This document shows, one piece after another, positions 34,415 through 43,291 of a DNA stretch of 46,169 nucleotides; positions within the stretch are counted from its first letter, which is position 1; each line of letters opens with the position of its first letter. This DNA comes from Candidatus Aegiribacteria sp. (GTDB lineage: Bacteria; Fermentibacterota; Fermentibacteria; Fermentibacterales; JCC-6). The notes beneath the pieces are model-generated. The model ran no database searches. It was given only the letters and a program-made list of their open reading frames with translations, and was not told the DNA's origin. A program made the position numbers and the translations under genes. Location of the stretch: the NCBI GenBank assembly GCA_021108005.1, contig JAIORS010000211.1:1-46169 (forward strand), written 5' to 3'.

Positions 34415-35071
34415 TTGAGACTCATAGCATTTTTAGCGATTGTTTTAATCATCTTTTCTGCGAATCTCTGCGCACAGCCTGCCGAGGATGAACCATCATC
34501 ACAGGATTCACTTCAGATCACGGAAGAGGTTTACGTCCCGATCGACGATGAACCATCATCACAGGATTCACTTCAGATCACGGAAGTGGTTGATATCCTC
34601 GACGAAGATGTGCCTGTTGATTTAGTTCCCAACGACCCGTCGTTCGTTTTACAGGAATTTTTTCTGGCTCTTAAAGAAGGCAACAGTTTTATGTTATCCC
34701 AGCTTATCTCCAACGATGGACTGGAGGAAATAGACATAATGCTGGATATTTTAAATGAGAATATCAAGGACAACGAAGAATCTACATTATCCAGATTGAC
34801 AGCTGCCGGCTATACTGCCACTGCTGATGAGATAGATGACTGGTCAGCACTGGACTATCTGACAACCACAATGGAACTTCCCGTAATGAAAGCCCGTTAT
34901 TCACTTTATGAAATGCAGATAGGTGAGTATTCCAGCAACGGAGACGATCTTGTCATTCCACTGATATTCAGTACCGCATCGGGAATGGAGCTTCCCTACA
35001 ATGCTGTTCTTACTGAGGATAATAACCAGTGGAAAGTAACGAATTTCATGGGGCTTAACAGCTTCCCCTGA
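34415..35071 (+). CDS. Secreted DUF4878-like protein with internal 20-aa repeat
   Basis: The probable start is TTG 34415 (or GTG 34409) just after a run of eight G (34402-34409) that would serve as ribosome site. The protein is about 218 aa with a signal peptide ending at NLCAQ. Two copies of DEPSSQDSLQITE, spaced exactly 20 residues apart (60 nt; 34487-34526 and 34547-34586 identical over 40 nt), precede the globular part. That part is homologous to the lipoprotein at 4772-5260, ending in NQWKVTNF. There is no lipobox, so it is probably periplasmic or exported. Function is unknown. An ATG at 34337 is in frame but has no good ribosome site. Confidence 0.65.
   Translation: MRLIAFLAIVLIIFSANLCAQPAEDEPSSQDSLQITEEVYVPIDDEPSSQDSLQITEVVDILDEDVPVDLVPNDPSFVLQEFFLALKEGNSFMLSQLISNDGLEEIDIMLDILNENIKDNEESTLSRLTAAGYTATADEIDDWSALDYLTTTMELPVMKARYSLYEMQIGEYSSNGDDLVIPLIFSTASGMELPYNAVLTEDNNQWKVTNFMGLNSFP
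34487..34586 (+). repeat. Tandem repeat, period 60 nt, within the DUF4878-like gene
   Basis: The 40-nt block starting GATGAACCATCATCACAGGA occurs at 34487-34526 and again at 34547-34586 without change. The 20 nt between the copies differ from the sequence after the second. Confidence 0.8.
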
Positions 35072-35120
35072 TCGACATTCCCCATCGCGTTTACTCATAT
35101 CAGTTATTCAACCAGGAGCA

Positions 35121-35129
35121 TGGTATACT
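35121..35129 (+). promoter_or_regulatory. Extended -10 promoter before the osmC-pepD group
   Basis: TGGTATACT is an extended -10 element (TGn plus TATACT at 35124-35129) without a convincing -35 box, about 93 nt before the OsmC start. Confidence 0.35.
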
Positions 35130-35221
35130 ATGAGGCGGATAGAGGTTTCTATTGTATTCTCCTGTTTGTATCATAATATCGAAAATTTGGTGCTTCAAAT
35201 TCTGAGGAAACGGAGTTGATA

Positions 35222-35638
35222 ATGTTCACCAGTACAGCCGTCTGGCAGGGAGGCCTTGAATTTTCAATAAGCCAGGACGATCACAAATTCACTATCGATG
35301 GATCCGCCGAACACGGCGGTCAGGATCAAGGGCCAAGACCCAAGAATCTTTTACTTACAGCCCTGATTGGCTGTACAGGCATGGACGCGGTTTCCATCCT
35401 TGAAAAAATGAAAGTAAAGGATTTCGAGCTTACCGTAAAAGCCAGTGCTGAAACCACTGAAAAACACCCTAAAATATTCAAATACATAAATATCGAGTTC
35501 ATTTTCACCGGCAGGGATCTACCGCGCACTAAAATTGAACGGGCTGTAAGTCTTTCTCAGGAGAAATATTGCGGTGTTAGTGAGATGCTCAGGGGGAAAG
35601 TGGAACTCAGCTACGATATCATCATTGAAGAACCCTGA
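35222..35638 (+). CDS. OsmC-family protein
   Basis: The 138-aa protein has the OsmC/Ohr fold pattern with the two redox Cys in ALIGCTGMD and EKYCGVSEML. The first follows a helix and the second lies about 70 residues later. It belongs to the YhfA-like branch rather than to Ohr by its short length. OsmC proteins reduce organic hydroperoxides or handle thiol compounds in the cytoplasm. The ATG at 35222 has GGAG 6 nt upstream; a TTG two codons earlier is less likely. The next gene starts 7 nt after its stop. Confidence 0.88.
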   Translation: MFTSTAVWQGGLEFSISQDDHKFTIDGSAEHGGQDQGPRPKNLLLTALIGCTGMDAVSILEKMKVKDFELTVKASAETTEKHPKIFKYINIEFIFTGRDLPRTKIERAVSLSQEKYCGVSEMLRGKVELSYDIIIEEP

Positions 35639-35645
35639 AAAACAT

Positions 35646-36389
35646 ATGAATCCTGAAAATGTTTTAATACTCGATTATTCAGTGGATCGTTCAGAGGCGC
35701 CTCTTTTTAGAAGATGGTTCCCTGATGGGTGCAATTCAACAGCGGTTTATGTCTATTTTGGTGAAAGTCTTCCCGACCCTCTTGGGTATTCACATGTGAT
35801 GCACACAGGATCCAGCTTATCCATATGTTCAGATGCGGAATTCCTTGATGGTGCGGAAGGGATTGTAAGAAAGTGTGTTGCGGAGGGCATTCCTCAGATG
35901 GGTGTCTGTTACGGTCATCAGCTGATCTGTAGAGCTCTTTTGGGTTCGTCAGCTGTCAGCAGCTGTCCGGGCGGCCTGGAGGCTGGCTGGATTGATGTGG
36001 AAATAGCCGGTGCCGGGTTGCAGATACCTGGAATCGCACCTGTTTCCAGAGTTCTTCAATCACATTTTGACAGAGTTCTTACTATTCCTGAAACGGCTTC
36101 CGTAATAGCGAAGAACGGTCATACAGCAATCCAGGCATTTATTGACAGGAAGAAGAACCTTTTCAGTATGCAGTTCCATCCTGAATTCAGCCGCAGTGAA
36201 GGTAACAGATTCTTTTCTAAGGAGGTCAGACTCCTGAAGGATAACGGCATTGATCTGCAGTCGGTGCTTGATGATGGACCGTCAATTGACACGGGAAACG
36301 TTTTCTTCGGATATTTTCTCAGCACATTCGGATGTCCGGGGGAAAGCATACATTATAGATTCGATAGATATGAGAGGTTAGATAAATGA
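35646..36389 (+). CDS. Class I glutamine amidotransferase domain protein
   Basis: The 247-aa protein has the GATase1 catalytic triad: Cys in MGVCYGHQLICRALLG and His/Glu in FHPEFSRSEGN. This resembles the stand-alone amidotransferases near GMP synthase (GuaA-like) or peptidase C26-type hydrolases. The acceptor is unknown. It starts 7 nt after the osmC gene without a strong ribosome site and overlaps pepD by 4 nt (ATGA), so the three genes are probably one operon. Confidence 0.85.
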   Translation: MNPENVLILDYSVDRSEAPLFRRWFPDGCNSTAVYVYFGESLPDPLGYSHVMHTGSSLSICSDAEFLDGAEGIVRKCVAEGIPQMGVCYGHQLICRALLGSSAVSSCPGGLEAGWIDVEIAGAGLQIPGIAPVSRVLQSHFDRVLTIPETASVIAKNGHTAIQAFIDRKKNLFSMQFHPEFSRSEGNRFFSKEVRLLKDNGIDLQSVLDDGPSIDTGNVFFGYFLSTFGCPGESIHYRFDRYERLDK

Positions 36390-37828
36390 GAATACTGGAA
36401 AAAATCGAGCCGAAAGAAGTCTGGTACTGGTTTGAGGAAATAAGCAGAATTCCCAGACCGTCAGGTGAAGAAGAAAGGATTGCTGATTTTCTTGTTGATT
36501 TTGCGAAGAAAAGGAATCTGGAATACAAACGGGACGATGAAAACAACGTTCTTATCCATGCTGAAGGCTCAGGCAGAGCAGCTGATCACCCCGGACTCGT
36601 TCTGCAGGCTCATGTCGATATAGTTCCGGAGAAAACGGATGAGAGTAATCACGATCATTCAAAAGATCCCATCGTTCCGGTAATTCAGGATGGCTGGGTC
36701 ACTTCTCCTGATACTACTCTTGGAGCGGATAACGGGATCGGTGTTGCGCTTATGCTTGCGGTATTGGATTCCAGAGACATTTCCCATCCTCCATTGGAGT
36801 GTCTTTTTACAACCGACGAGGAGAGGGGGCTTACTGGAGCCGGGAACCTTAATCCGGAATGGATAAAGTTCAGGCGTTTAATAAACCTTGATTCGGAGGA
36901 TGAGGGAGTATTTACTGTAGGATGTGCGGGTGGAATGGATTTCTGTCTGGAAATGCCCCTGGAACGATCCAAATCTGTTAGCTGTTACCGTCTTGAAGTT
37001 GCAGGACTAAAAGGCGGTCATTCCGGAATGGAAATAGATAAGAACCGTGGGAACGCGATCCGTTTTCTTGGACGGATTCTCAGAGATCTCTGTTTGAATT
37101 ATAACTGCCGTATAGCTGGTATATCAGGAGGCACAAAGAGAAATGCAATACCACGGAATGCAGCCGCTCTTGTCCATTTCCCGAATGAAGAGCTTGATTC
37201 CGCAATTGAATATCTGAATCAGGTATCCGGGGAACTTGAACTTGAATTCATGGGCATCGAAAATGGAATTCAAGTCCGGATGGAACACGAGCCTCTTAAG
37301 GCTGAGCCGATAGATTATGCGACCGGTTTGAGAATTGCGGATTTGCTCCTTGTCCTTCCACATGGTATCGAAAAGATGAGCGGCGTGATAGACGGGCTTG
37401 TAGAAACATCGGTCAATCTTGCTATTATCTCCATGAGTGATGACATATTTACCGTTGAACTTACCGCAAGGAGTTCGCTTGCGACCGCGAAAATCGCCCT
37501 TGGAAATAAAATTGCAGCTATCGCACGGATGGCAGGATGCACATTCACCACAGGTGGTTCATATCCCGGGTGGATGCCTGATAAGAACTCCGAACTGCTT
37601 AAGAAACTGATTGAGATATACGGAGAAGTCTCGGGTGAGGAACCACGAATCGAATCCATACATGCCGGACTGGAATGCGGCATTATTGGTGATAGAGTAG
37701 GGGGAATGGATATGATATCCATGGGTCCTGATATCAGGGATGTTCACATACCCGGAGAAAGAGTCAGCATTTCTTCCCTTCAACGTTTCTGGAAGTTCTT
37801 TGTATCTATGCTTGAAACTCTTGATTAA
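36386..37828 (+). CDS. pepD: Cytosolic non-specific dipeptidase (Xaa-His dipeptidase, M20C)
   Basis: PepD cleaves a wide range of dipeptides with zinc. The 480-aa length and start (EPKEVWYWFEEISRIPRPSGEE) are typical. Metal motifs are LQAHVDIVPEK, LGADNGIGVA and TTDEERGLTGA. GLKGGHSGMEIDKNRGNA is the family's central signature, and HAGLECGII is near the end. It overlaps the amidotransferase gene by 4 nt. Together with PepT it completes breakdown of imported peptides to amino acids. Confidence 0.95.
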   Translation: MRILEKIEPKEVWYWFEEISRIPRPSGEEERIADFLVDFAKKRNLEYKRDDENNVLIHAEGSGRAADHPGLVLQAHVDIVPEKTDESNHDHSKDPIVPVIQDGWVTSPDTTLGADNGIGVALMLAVLDSRDISHPPLECLFTTDEERGLTGAGNLNPEWIKFRRLINLDSEDEGVFTVGCAGGMDFCLEMPLERSKSVSCYRLEVAGLKGGHSGMEIDKNRGNAIRFLGRILRDLCLNYNCRIAGISGGTKRNAIPRNAAALVHFPNEELDSAIEYLNQVSGELELEFMGIENGIQVRMEHEPLKAEPIDYATGLRIADLLLVLPHGIEKMSGVIDGLVETSVNLAIISMSDDIFTVELTARSSLATAKIALGNKIAAIARMAGCTFTTGGSYPGWMPDKNSELLKKLIEIYGEVSGEEPRIESIHAGLECGIIGDRVGGMDMISMGPDIRDVHIPGERVSISSLQRFWKFFVSMLETLD

Positions 37829-37847
37829 GTTTGGTGCCGGGTTCAGT

Positions 37848-39290
37848 TCAGGTTCCAATCGCATTTCTGATTGCTTCCATGGCTTTGATTTCATCGTCAG
37901 AGTACATCATGTCCAGATAATCGAGTTTCAGTTTTCCAAGTCCATGTTCGGCGGATACTGTCCCGCCCATTTCCACAGCGGCTGCCGCTATTTCTCTCAT
38001 GGCTTCATCGGCCATCCGCATCTGAATTGAATCTTCAGGTATAGCGTTGGCATGAATGTGACCCTGTCCTGCATGGCCGAATATAACGAAGGGAAGATCT
38101 CTTTCTTCCAGAACTCTCCGCGTTCTGTCGTAATATTCACTGAATCTCGATGGCGCAACCGCGCCGTCAGAGCCGTATTTGTGAATTAGAGGGTACTTCC
38201 TTCTCGATTCCGAAATACAATGGTTGACCGCTTCGGGAAGCGCATGTCTGAAGTCCTTGATCCTTTTTCTCTCGGAGGGCTCGAAACCTCCCCATGCGGT
38301 ATCCGGGCTCGCATCGGATCGGGTCAGCATCTCATCAAGAAGAACCAGAGTATCTTCAAGATGCTCATCACTGTCAGCTTCAGCTCTTAAAAGCATCACA
38401 AATGAAGCGTTCTCCGGCGGAGCGGGAAACTCCCCTGGATGCATTCGCATGAAATCGATGCACCTGTCATCCATCATTTCCAGAGCTCTTATCCGGAGCG
38501 GATATTCGGCACGCAGCAGTAAATCGTACAGTTTCCAGAAGGACGAGGCTTTTTCGGGGAAGACAGCGAGATCGATAAGGTATTCAGGTTCAGGTGCCAG
38601 TTTCAGTTCGGCCCTGGTTATGAAACCAAGTGTTCCCTCAGAGCCGATGAACAGGTCTATCAGGTCCATATAGGGATGCATGTAGTAGCCTGCGGCATTC
38701 TTAGTTGGCTGTTCTCGAGCAAGGGACGGAAGGTTAAGTGTACCCAGAACGGGGTGGGTGCAGGCAAGGTTCTTAAAAAAGTGCTGACCACGTTTAATGT
38801 TCAGAATTCTGCCATCCGGAAGAACGATCTGAAGCCCTTCCACCCATTTTCTTGTTGATCCGTAGAGATAACTGTCCGCTCCTGAGGCATCGGTGGCAAT
38901 AGTGCCGCCTACGGAAGCGGTTTCCTCTGTAGGATCGGGTGGGTAAAAGAAGCCTTTCGCGTTTACGGATAAAAAACCGTTCAATTCTTCAATCGTTATT
39001 CCCGCGGAAGCGGTAACATTTCCATTATCAAGCATTCTGATATCCTTCATAGATGATGCTGATATAACAGAACCGCCTTCCGGAAGAGCTCCTCCCGATA
39101 TACCGGTAAGTCCTCCCGAAAAGGTAAGGGGCATTCCCCTCTGTGAACATTCTCCTATGAAATCCGCGGCTTCATCCGCGTTTTCAGGCCAGGCTGCGGA
39201 TTCACACCACGCACCCGACAGGTTTGATTCATCGTGAAGAAGGTCTGCGCACATTTCCGATATGTTGTCTTTTCCGGTTACAATTCTCAT
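37848..39290 (-). CDS. FAD-binding oxidase/D-2-hydroxyacid dehydrogenase (GlcD-like)
   Basis: The 480-aa flavoprotein has an N-terminal PCMH-type FAD domain (TFSGGLTGISGGALP, DPTEETASVGGTIATDASG, EGTLGFITRAEL) and a C-terminal FAD-oxidase domain (FGHAGQGHIHANAIPE, SAEHGLGKLK). This is the organisation of glycolate oxidase GlcD and D-lactate dehydrogenases. The substrate is not known and no glcE/F-type Fe-S gene is adjacent. AAGGG lies ahead of the ATG. The C-terminus stops at AIRNAIGT, lacking the family's D-P-x2-I-L-N-P-G end. A one-base shift there would restore ALEPELNP (see finding). Confidence 0.88.
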   Translation of the reverse strand: MRIVTGKDNISEMCADLLHDESNLSGAWCESAAWPENADEAADFIGECSQRGMPLTFSGGLTGISGGALPEGGSVISASSMKDIRMLDNGNVTASAGITIEELNGFLSVNAKGFFYPPDPTEETASVGGTIATDASGADSYLYGSTRKWVEGLQIVLPDGRILNIKRGQHFFKNLACTHPVLGTLNLPSLAREQPTKNAAGYYMHPYMDLIDLFIGSEGTLGFITRAELKLAPEPEYLIDLAVFPEKASSFWKLYDLLLRAEYPLRIRALEMMDDRCIDFMRMHPGEFPAPPENASFVMLLRAEADSDEHLEDTLVLLDEMLTRSDASPDTAWGGFEPSERKRIKDFRHALPEAVNHCISESRRKYPLIHKYGSDGAVAPSRFSEYYDRTRRVLEERDLPFVIFGHAGQGHIHANAIPEDSIQMRMADEAMREIAAAAVEMGGTVSAEHGLGKLKLDYLDMMYSDDEIKAMEAIRNAIGT

Positions 39291-39327
39291 GGGAACCCTT
39301 CATGAATTGTATATAAAAAGTTCGGGG

Positions 39328-39355
39328 TTACTACTCACGGAACCGATTGTATAAT
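39328..39355 (+). promoter_or_regulatory. Promoter of the LeuC/LeuD-type operon
   Basis: A perfect TATAAT (39350-39355) lies 16 nt after TTACTA (39328-39333), a weak -35 box, and about 58 nt before the ATG at 39414. Confidence 0.45.
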
Positions 39356-39413
39356 TCGTACTATAGTGAATCGATCACAGAAGCAGGAATATTCTTAAGA
39401 AAGGTCTCGCATT

Positions 39414-40673
39414 ATGGGAGAAACTTTTGCGGTAAAAGTTCTTGGCCGGGCAGCTGGAAAGAAGGTCAGGGAAGGTGAGATAGTGTTCGTTGAACCGGAT
39501 TATATCCTTACTCATGATAACAGTTCAGCGATAATAGGCAAGTTCGAATCCACCGTTCCGGGGGGGAAGGTAAAGTATCCCGGAAGGTTGGCTATTGTGC
39601 TCGACCACGTCACACCCGCAGCTTCAAGCAAGAACGCAGCGGGTCACATGAAGATACGGGAATTTGTCAGGGAACAGGGAATAACCAACTTTTTCGATAT
39701 TGGAACCGGCATTTGTCATCAGGTCATGCCTGAAATGGGGCTTGTCAAACCAGGATCGATTGTCGTCGGCAGCGACAGCCATACATGCACTTACGGTGCG
39801 TTCAACTGCTTCGCAACCGGTATTGACAGAACCGAAGCCGCCGGTATCTGGATAACCGGCAGAACCTGGTTCAGAGTACCCGAAACGATGAATATCGAAC
39901 TTAACGGATCCTTTGATGCCGCTGTTTCCAGTAAAGACCTGATTCTAACCATAATTGGAGATGTGGGAGCGGGCGGCGCGAACTATATGGCTGTTGAGTT
40001 CAATGGTCCAGCTGTCGGAGGGCTCAGGATATCCGATAGAATGACAATCGCCAACATGGGAATTGAAATGGGTGCCAAGATCGCCGCATTCCCGGCCAAT
40101 ATGTTAACAAGTAAATACTTACAGGATCTGGGTATGGATACCAGTGGTGCCGTCTGGAGTGATCATGACGCTGAATACGCGAGTTCGCTGGAGTATGACC
40201 TTTCGGATATAATCCCTGTTATTGCATGTCCCCATCAGGTTGATAACGTTGTCCCGGTCGAAGAAATGGCCGGCATGAAGATAGACCAGGTTTTCCTTGG
40301 AACCTGCACCAACGGCAGGGCGGAGGACTTAAAAGCGGCAGCAGACATCCTCAGAGGTGAAAGGGTTCACGCAGGCGTAAGGATGATAATTGCCCCGGCT
40401 TCCAGAAAGCAATACCTCAGGGCGATGAAAATGGGTGTCATGCAGGATCTTGTTGAATCGGGAGCGGTCGTTCTGCCCCCCGGTTGCGGACCATGCCTTG
40501 GAGCGCATCAGGGAGTTCTGGCTCCCGGTGAGAAATGTCTTTCAACAGCAAACCGGAATTTCAAGGGAAGAATGGGTGAAAAAGAGGCTGAGATATACCT
40601 TTCCAGCCCGGAAACGGCAGCTGCTTCGGCCATAGCAGGCAAAATAGTGGATCCAAGGGAGGTACTCAGATGA
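39414..40673 (+). CDS. LeuC/homoaconitase-type hydro-lyase, large subunit
   Basis: The 419-aa protein is a large subunit of the aconitase superfamily of the short archaeal-type LeuC/HacA class. It has VGSDSHTCTYGAFN, the Cys ligands of the [4Fe-4S] cluster in LGTCTNGR and PPGCGPCLGAHQG, and TANRNFKGRMG. It would isomerise 2-isopropylmalate (leucine), homocitrate, citramalate or a similar acid. Sequence alone does not tell which. No leuA or leuB is in the window. The small subunit follows with a 4-nt ATGA overlap. AAAGG lies 10 nt before the ATG. Confidence 0.9.
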   Translation: MGETFAVKVLGRAAGKKVREGEIVFVEPDYILTHDNSSAIIGKFESTVPGGKVKYPGRLAIVLDHVTPAASSKNAAGHMKIREFVREQGITNFFDIGTGICHQVMPEMGLVKPGSIVVGSDSHTCTYGAFNCFATGIDRTEAAGIWITGRTWFRVPETMNIELNGSFDAAVSSKDLILTIIGDVGAGGANYMAVEFNGPAVGGLRISDRMTIANMGIEMGAKIAAFPANMLTSKYLQDLGMDTSGAVWSDHDAEYASSLEYDLSDIIPVIACPHQVDNVVPVEEMAGMKIDQVFLGTCTNGRAEDLKAAADILRGERVHAGVRMIIAPASRKQYLRAMKMGVMQDLVESGAVVLPPGCGPCLGAHQGVLAPGEKCLSTANRNFKGRMGEKEAEIYLSSPETAAASAIAGKIVDPREVLR

Positions 40674-41164
40674 CTGTGTTCTACTATCCTCAGAACGATA
40701 TCAACACCGATCTGCTCTTTCCGGGCAAGTACACCTACACCTGTGCAACAGGTCCCGAGATAAAGGAGCATCTCCTGGAAGACCTCGATCCTGCCTTTGC
40801 TGGAGCTGTTCAACCCGGAGACATAATAATCGCGGGTGAGAACTTCGGATGCGGATCGAGCAGGGAGCAGCCTTCCCTCGGATTAAAATATGTAGGCGTA
40901 AAAGCCGTAATCGCGAAATCATTCGCCAGGATATTTTATAGAAGCGCCATTAACCAGGGACTGCTTCTTGTCCAGAGTCCGGAAGCTGTGGATTATTTCA
41001 CAGAAGGCGATGAGATAGCGATAGATCCAGCCTCAGGAGAGGTGCACGTTGGCAGCAGTATATTTACTTTTCCTCCGCTGCCTGATGAGATGCTCGATAT
41101 CCTCAAGGATGGCGGACTGCTTAATCACATCAAGAAGGAATACACTACGGGAGATGAAGCGTGA
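40670..41164 (+). CDS. LeuD/homoaconitase-type hydro-lyase, small subunit
   Basis: The 164-aa protein is the swivelling small subunit that completes the active site. It has [26 protein letters not shown] and [15 protein letters not shown]. The substrate-selecting loop after PGK reads YTYT, whereas YLRT is known in homoaconitases and YLVY in isopropylmalate isomerases of the same type. The specificity is therefore open. It overlaps the large-subunit gene by 4 nt. Confidence 0.9.
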   Translation: MTVFYYPQNDINTDLLFPGKYTYTCATGPEIKEHLLEDLDPAFAGAVQPGDIIIAGENFGCGSSREQPSLGLKYVGVKAVIAKSFARIFYRSAINQGLLLVQSPEAVDYFTEGDEIAIDPASGEVHVGSSIFTFPPLPDEMLDILKDGGLLNHIKKEYTTGDEA

Positions 41165-41799
41165 GATTCAATACAGTGATTCAGATTACCTTGCTCATAA
41201 TGGTCTCCGTTCTACCGAGTGCTGCATCCGATGGTATTTCGGTCAGCGTGGGGCCGATGATTTCGAATCTGGCTCCGATGGATTCGGTTTACGAAAACAG
41301 GTTTCTCACTCCTGGGACATCGGCAGGCATCGCTGTAGATATCGATGCGCCCGGGATACTGGACTTCAGAATTACAGGGGAATACTTCTGGAAAAACTCT
41401 TCCCCGATCGGCTGGGATGGCGAATTGAGCGCATTTCTGATTTCGATTATGCCCCTGGCGGAGTACAATGTTTTCAAAAAGCTCTCCGTTTTCGCGGGAG
41501 CAGGCGGAGTTTTTATAACCGGGAAGTACAGCGGAACGGATGATTTTGGAGAATATGTTGAAGCTCAGGGAAATTCAGCAGGTTTTACCTTTTCAGTTGG
41601 AGCCGAGGTAAATCTTCTCGGTCCCGTGTCCGGCAGGATGGAGTACAGGCGGTCTTTTGCCAATATAACAATGGACAGCGCAGTAATTGACGGAGTGGAA
41701 TCCTCGGTTTATCCGGCAGCCGAAGCTGATCTTGGAAGTTCCCAGTTCAGCATTACTTTCCCCGTAAGTTTATTCGGTAGTGAAGGATCGATTTTCTGA
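41161..41799 (+). CDS. Outer-membrane beta-barrel protein
   Basis: The 212-aa protein begins with GTG overlapping the leuD-type stop by 4 nt (GTGA). It has a signal peptide ([25 protein letters not shown]) and then alternating strands rich in Gly, Phe and Tyr. It ends with SQFSITFPVSLFGSEGSIF, consistent with a small OMP_b-brl barrel. Its coupling to a metabolic enzyme pair is odd and may only be shared transcription. Function is unknown. Confidence 0.7.
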   Translation: MRFNTVIQITLLIMVSVLPSAASDGISVSVGPMISNLAPMDSVYENRFLTPGTSAGIAVDIDAPGILDFRITGEYFWKNSSPIGWDGELSAFLISIMPLAEYNVFKKLSVFAGAGGVFITGKYSGTDDFGEYVEAQGNSAGFTFSVGAEVNLLGPVSGRMEYRRSFANITMDSAVIDGVESSVYPAAEADLGSSQFSITFPVSLFGSEGSIF

Positions 41800-41804
41800 G
41801 ATTA

Positions 41805-41833
41805 TTGACGATTCGTGTGTTTTTCAATAATAT
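41805..41833 (+). promoter_or_regulatory. Sigma-70 promoter for tRNA-Thr (and probably glmM-glmS)
   Basis: TTGACG (41805-41810) and TAATAT (41828-41833) are spaced by exactly 17 nt. The predicted start of transcription is a few bases before the tRNA at 41847. Confidence 0.65.
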
Positions 41834-41846
41834 CAATTGCTCCGGA

Positions 41847-41922
41847 GCCGGCGTAGCTCAGCTGGCAGAGCAGCGCATTCGTAATGCGCAGGTCAACGGT
41901 TCGATTCCGTTCGCCGGCTCCA
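41847..41922 (+). tRNA. tRNA-Thr (anticodon CGT)
   Basis: The 76-nt gene folds as a cloverleaf: acceptor GCCGGCG/CGCCGGC (7 bp, perfect), D arm GCTC..GAGC, anticodon stem GCGCA/TGCGC with loop TTCGTAA (anticodon CGT, reads ACG), T arm AACGG TTCGATT CCGTT, discriminator T and an encoded CCA end. It lies 22 nt before glmM. Confidence 0.96.
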
Positions 41923-41944
41923 CATTTCACTTCAAGGAAGATTT

Positions 41945-43291
41945 ATGAAACCAATAATCAGCGGATCAGGAATAAGGGGTATATTCGGCAAGTCCCTTAC
42001 AGTTGCCAACGCCGCGGAATTCGCTTCCGCGTTCGGGGTTCTCTCCGGCAGGGGGCCTGTTGTAGTCGGCAGAGATACCAGAAGAAGCGGACCCGCGGTA
42101 GAGGCAGCCGTATCCGCAGGTCTTATGTCCGTGGGTTGTGACCCGATTCTCCTGGGGATTGTGCCTACTCCTACCGTACAGCTTGAAGCCATGAAGGAAG
42201 GAATACGCGGAGGAATTGCCATTACCTCAAGCCATAATCCCGGTGAATGGAACGCTCTGAAACTCATCGGAGGTGATGGTGTTTTCCTGAGGTCAGATGA
42301 CAGAGAACGATTGATGGTATTACTCAGCACCGAAATGAAACATTCTGATTACAGAGAAGTCGGGATTCCCCGCGAATTGAGCGGAGCCGTGGAAAGGCAT
42401 ATCGAAGGTGTACTTTCGTTGCCATGGCTGGTTTCTGAAGGAAGACCGCTTTCAGCGGTTCTTGATGTTACTGGAGGCGCGGCTGCTCCTTTCGCTCCGA
42501 TGCTGATGGACAGGCTGGGAGTTGAATTCACCGTGATCAATTCCGAAATGACACCTTCTGGTGATTTCCCACGGGTTGCTGAACCAACCGTTGAGAGCCT
42601 CAGGGAACTGTCCGACGCGGTTAAAGATGAGAACGCCGATATTGGTTTTGCTTTTGATCCGGATGGAGACAGGCTTGCCCTTGTAGACGAGAATGGAAGA
42701 ATTATTGGCGAGGATTACACGGTTGCACTGGCAATAGATTTTATACTTGCAGAAAGGCCGGGTCCGGCTGTTGTTAACCTCTCTACCTCCAGACTGGCGG
42801 AAGATGCCGCCGGGAAACATGGCTGCAGGCTGTACCGCAGCCCGGTGGGAGAGGTCAACGTTGTGGAGGAAATGGAAAAACGTGGAGCCATCATAGGCGG
42901 CGAGGGTAACGGTGGAGTCATCGACCGGGCTTTTCACGCTGGCCGGGACAGCGGTGTGGCAATGGCCTGCGCGGTTTCATTTTTAAGAAGTTATCCCGGT
43001 TCCAGTATAGGAACCTGGGCAGAAAGCTATCCATCCTACAGCATGTTCAAGAGAAAGCTTCCATTCAAAGCTGAGTTCGAGGTCTTGAAATCCCGCCTTC
43101 TGGAAGAGTTCGGTCCGGCGGACGATACGAGAGACGGTTTATGGTATTCCCGGGATGGAGGCTGGATGCATATCAGACCATCAGGTACGGAACCTGTGGT
43201 CAGGTTCATTGCCGAGAACAGGGAAAATGGTTACATTGATAATGACTTCCGGATATTCAGTATTACAATGGAGAATTTATGTGCGGAATAG
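41945..43291 (+). CDS. glmM: Phosphoglucosamine mutase (phosphohexomutase family)
   Basis: The enzyme converts glucosamine-6-phosphate to glucosamine-1-phosphate for UDP-GlcNAc and cell-wall synthesis. The 448-aa protein has the phosphoserine loop ITSSHNP (active Ser about 96), metal loop DPDGDRLALV, sugar loop GEGNGGVI and the phosphate site IRPSGTEP. The SSHNPGEWNALK form is like the archaeal/PMM-PGM branch more than E. coli GlmM (ASHNPxxDNGIK), so phosphoglucomutase or phosphomannomutase activity is possible. The overlap with glmS (13 nt) is the main reason to call it glmM. Confidence 0.88.
   Translation: MKPIISGSGIRGIFGKSLTVANAAEFASAFGVLSGRGPVVVGRDTRRSGPAVEAAVSAGLMSVGCDPILLGIVPTPTVQLEAMKEGIRGGIAITSSHNPGEWNALKLIGGDGVFLRSDDRERLMVLLSTEMKHSDYREVGIPRELSGAVERHIEGVLSLPWLVSEGRPLSAVLDVTGGAAAPFAPMLMDRLGVEFTVINSEMTPSGDFPRVAEPTVESLRELSDAVKDENADIGFAFDPDGDRLALVDENGRIIGEDYTVALAIDFILAERPGPAVVNLSTSRLAEDAAGKHGCRLYRSPVGEVNVVEEMEKRGAIIGGEGNGGVIDRAFHAGRDSGVAMACAVSFLRSYPGSSIGTWAESYPSYSMFKRKLPFKAEFEVLKSRLLEEFGPADDTRDGLWYSRDGGWMHIRPSGTEPVVRFIAENRENGYIDNDFRIFSITMENLCAE

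Noticed and set aside
43200-43279. glmS ribozyme or riboswitch in front of glmS
   Set aside because: The region is glmM coding sequence and glmS starts inside it. No ribozyme core is seen.
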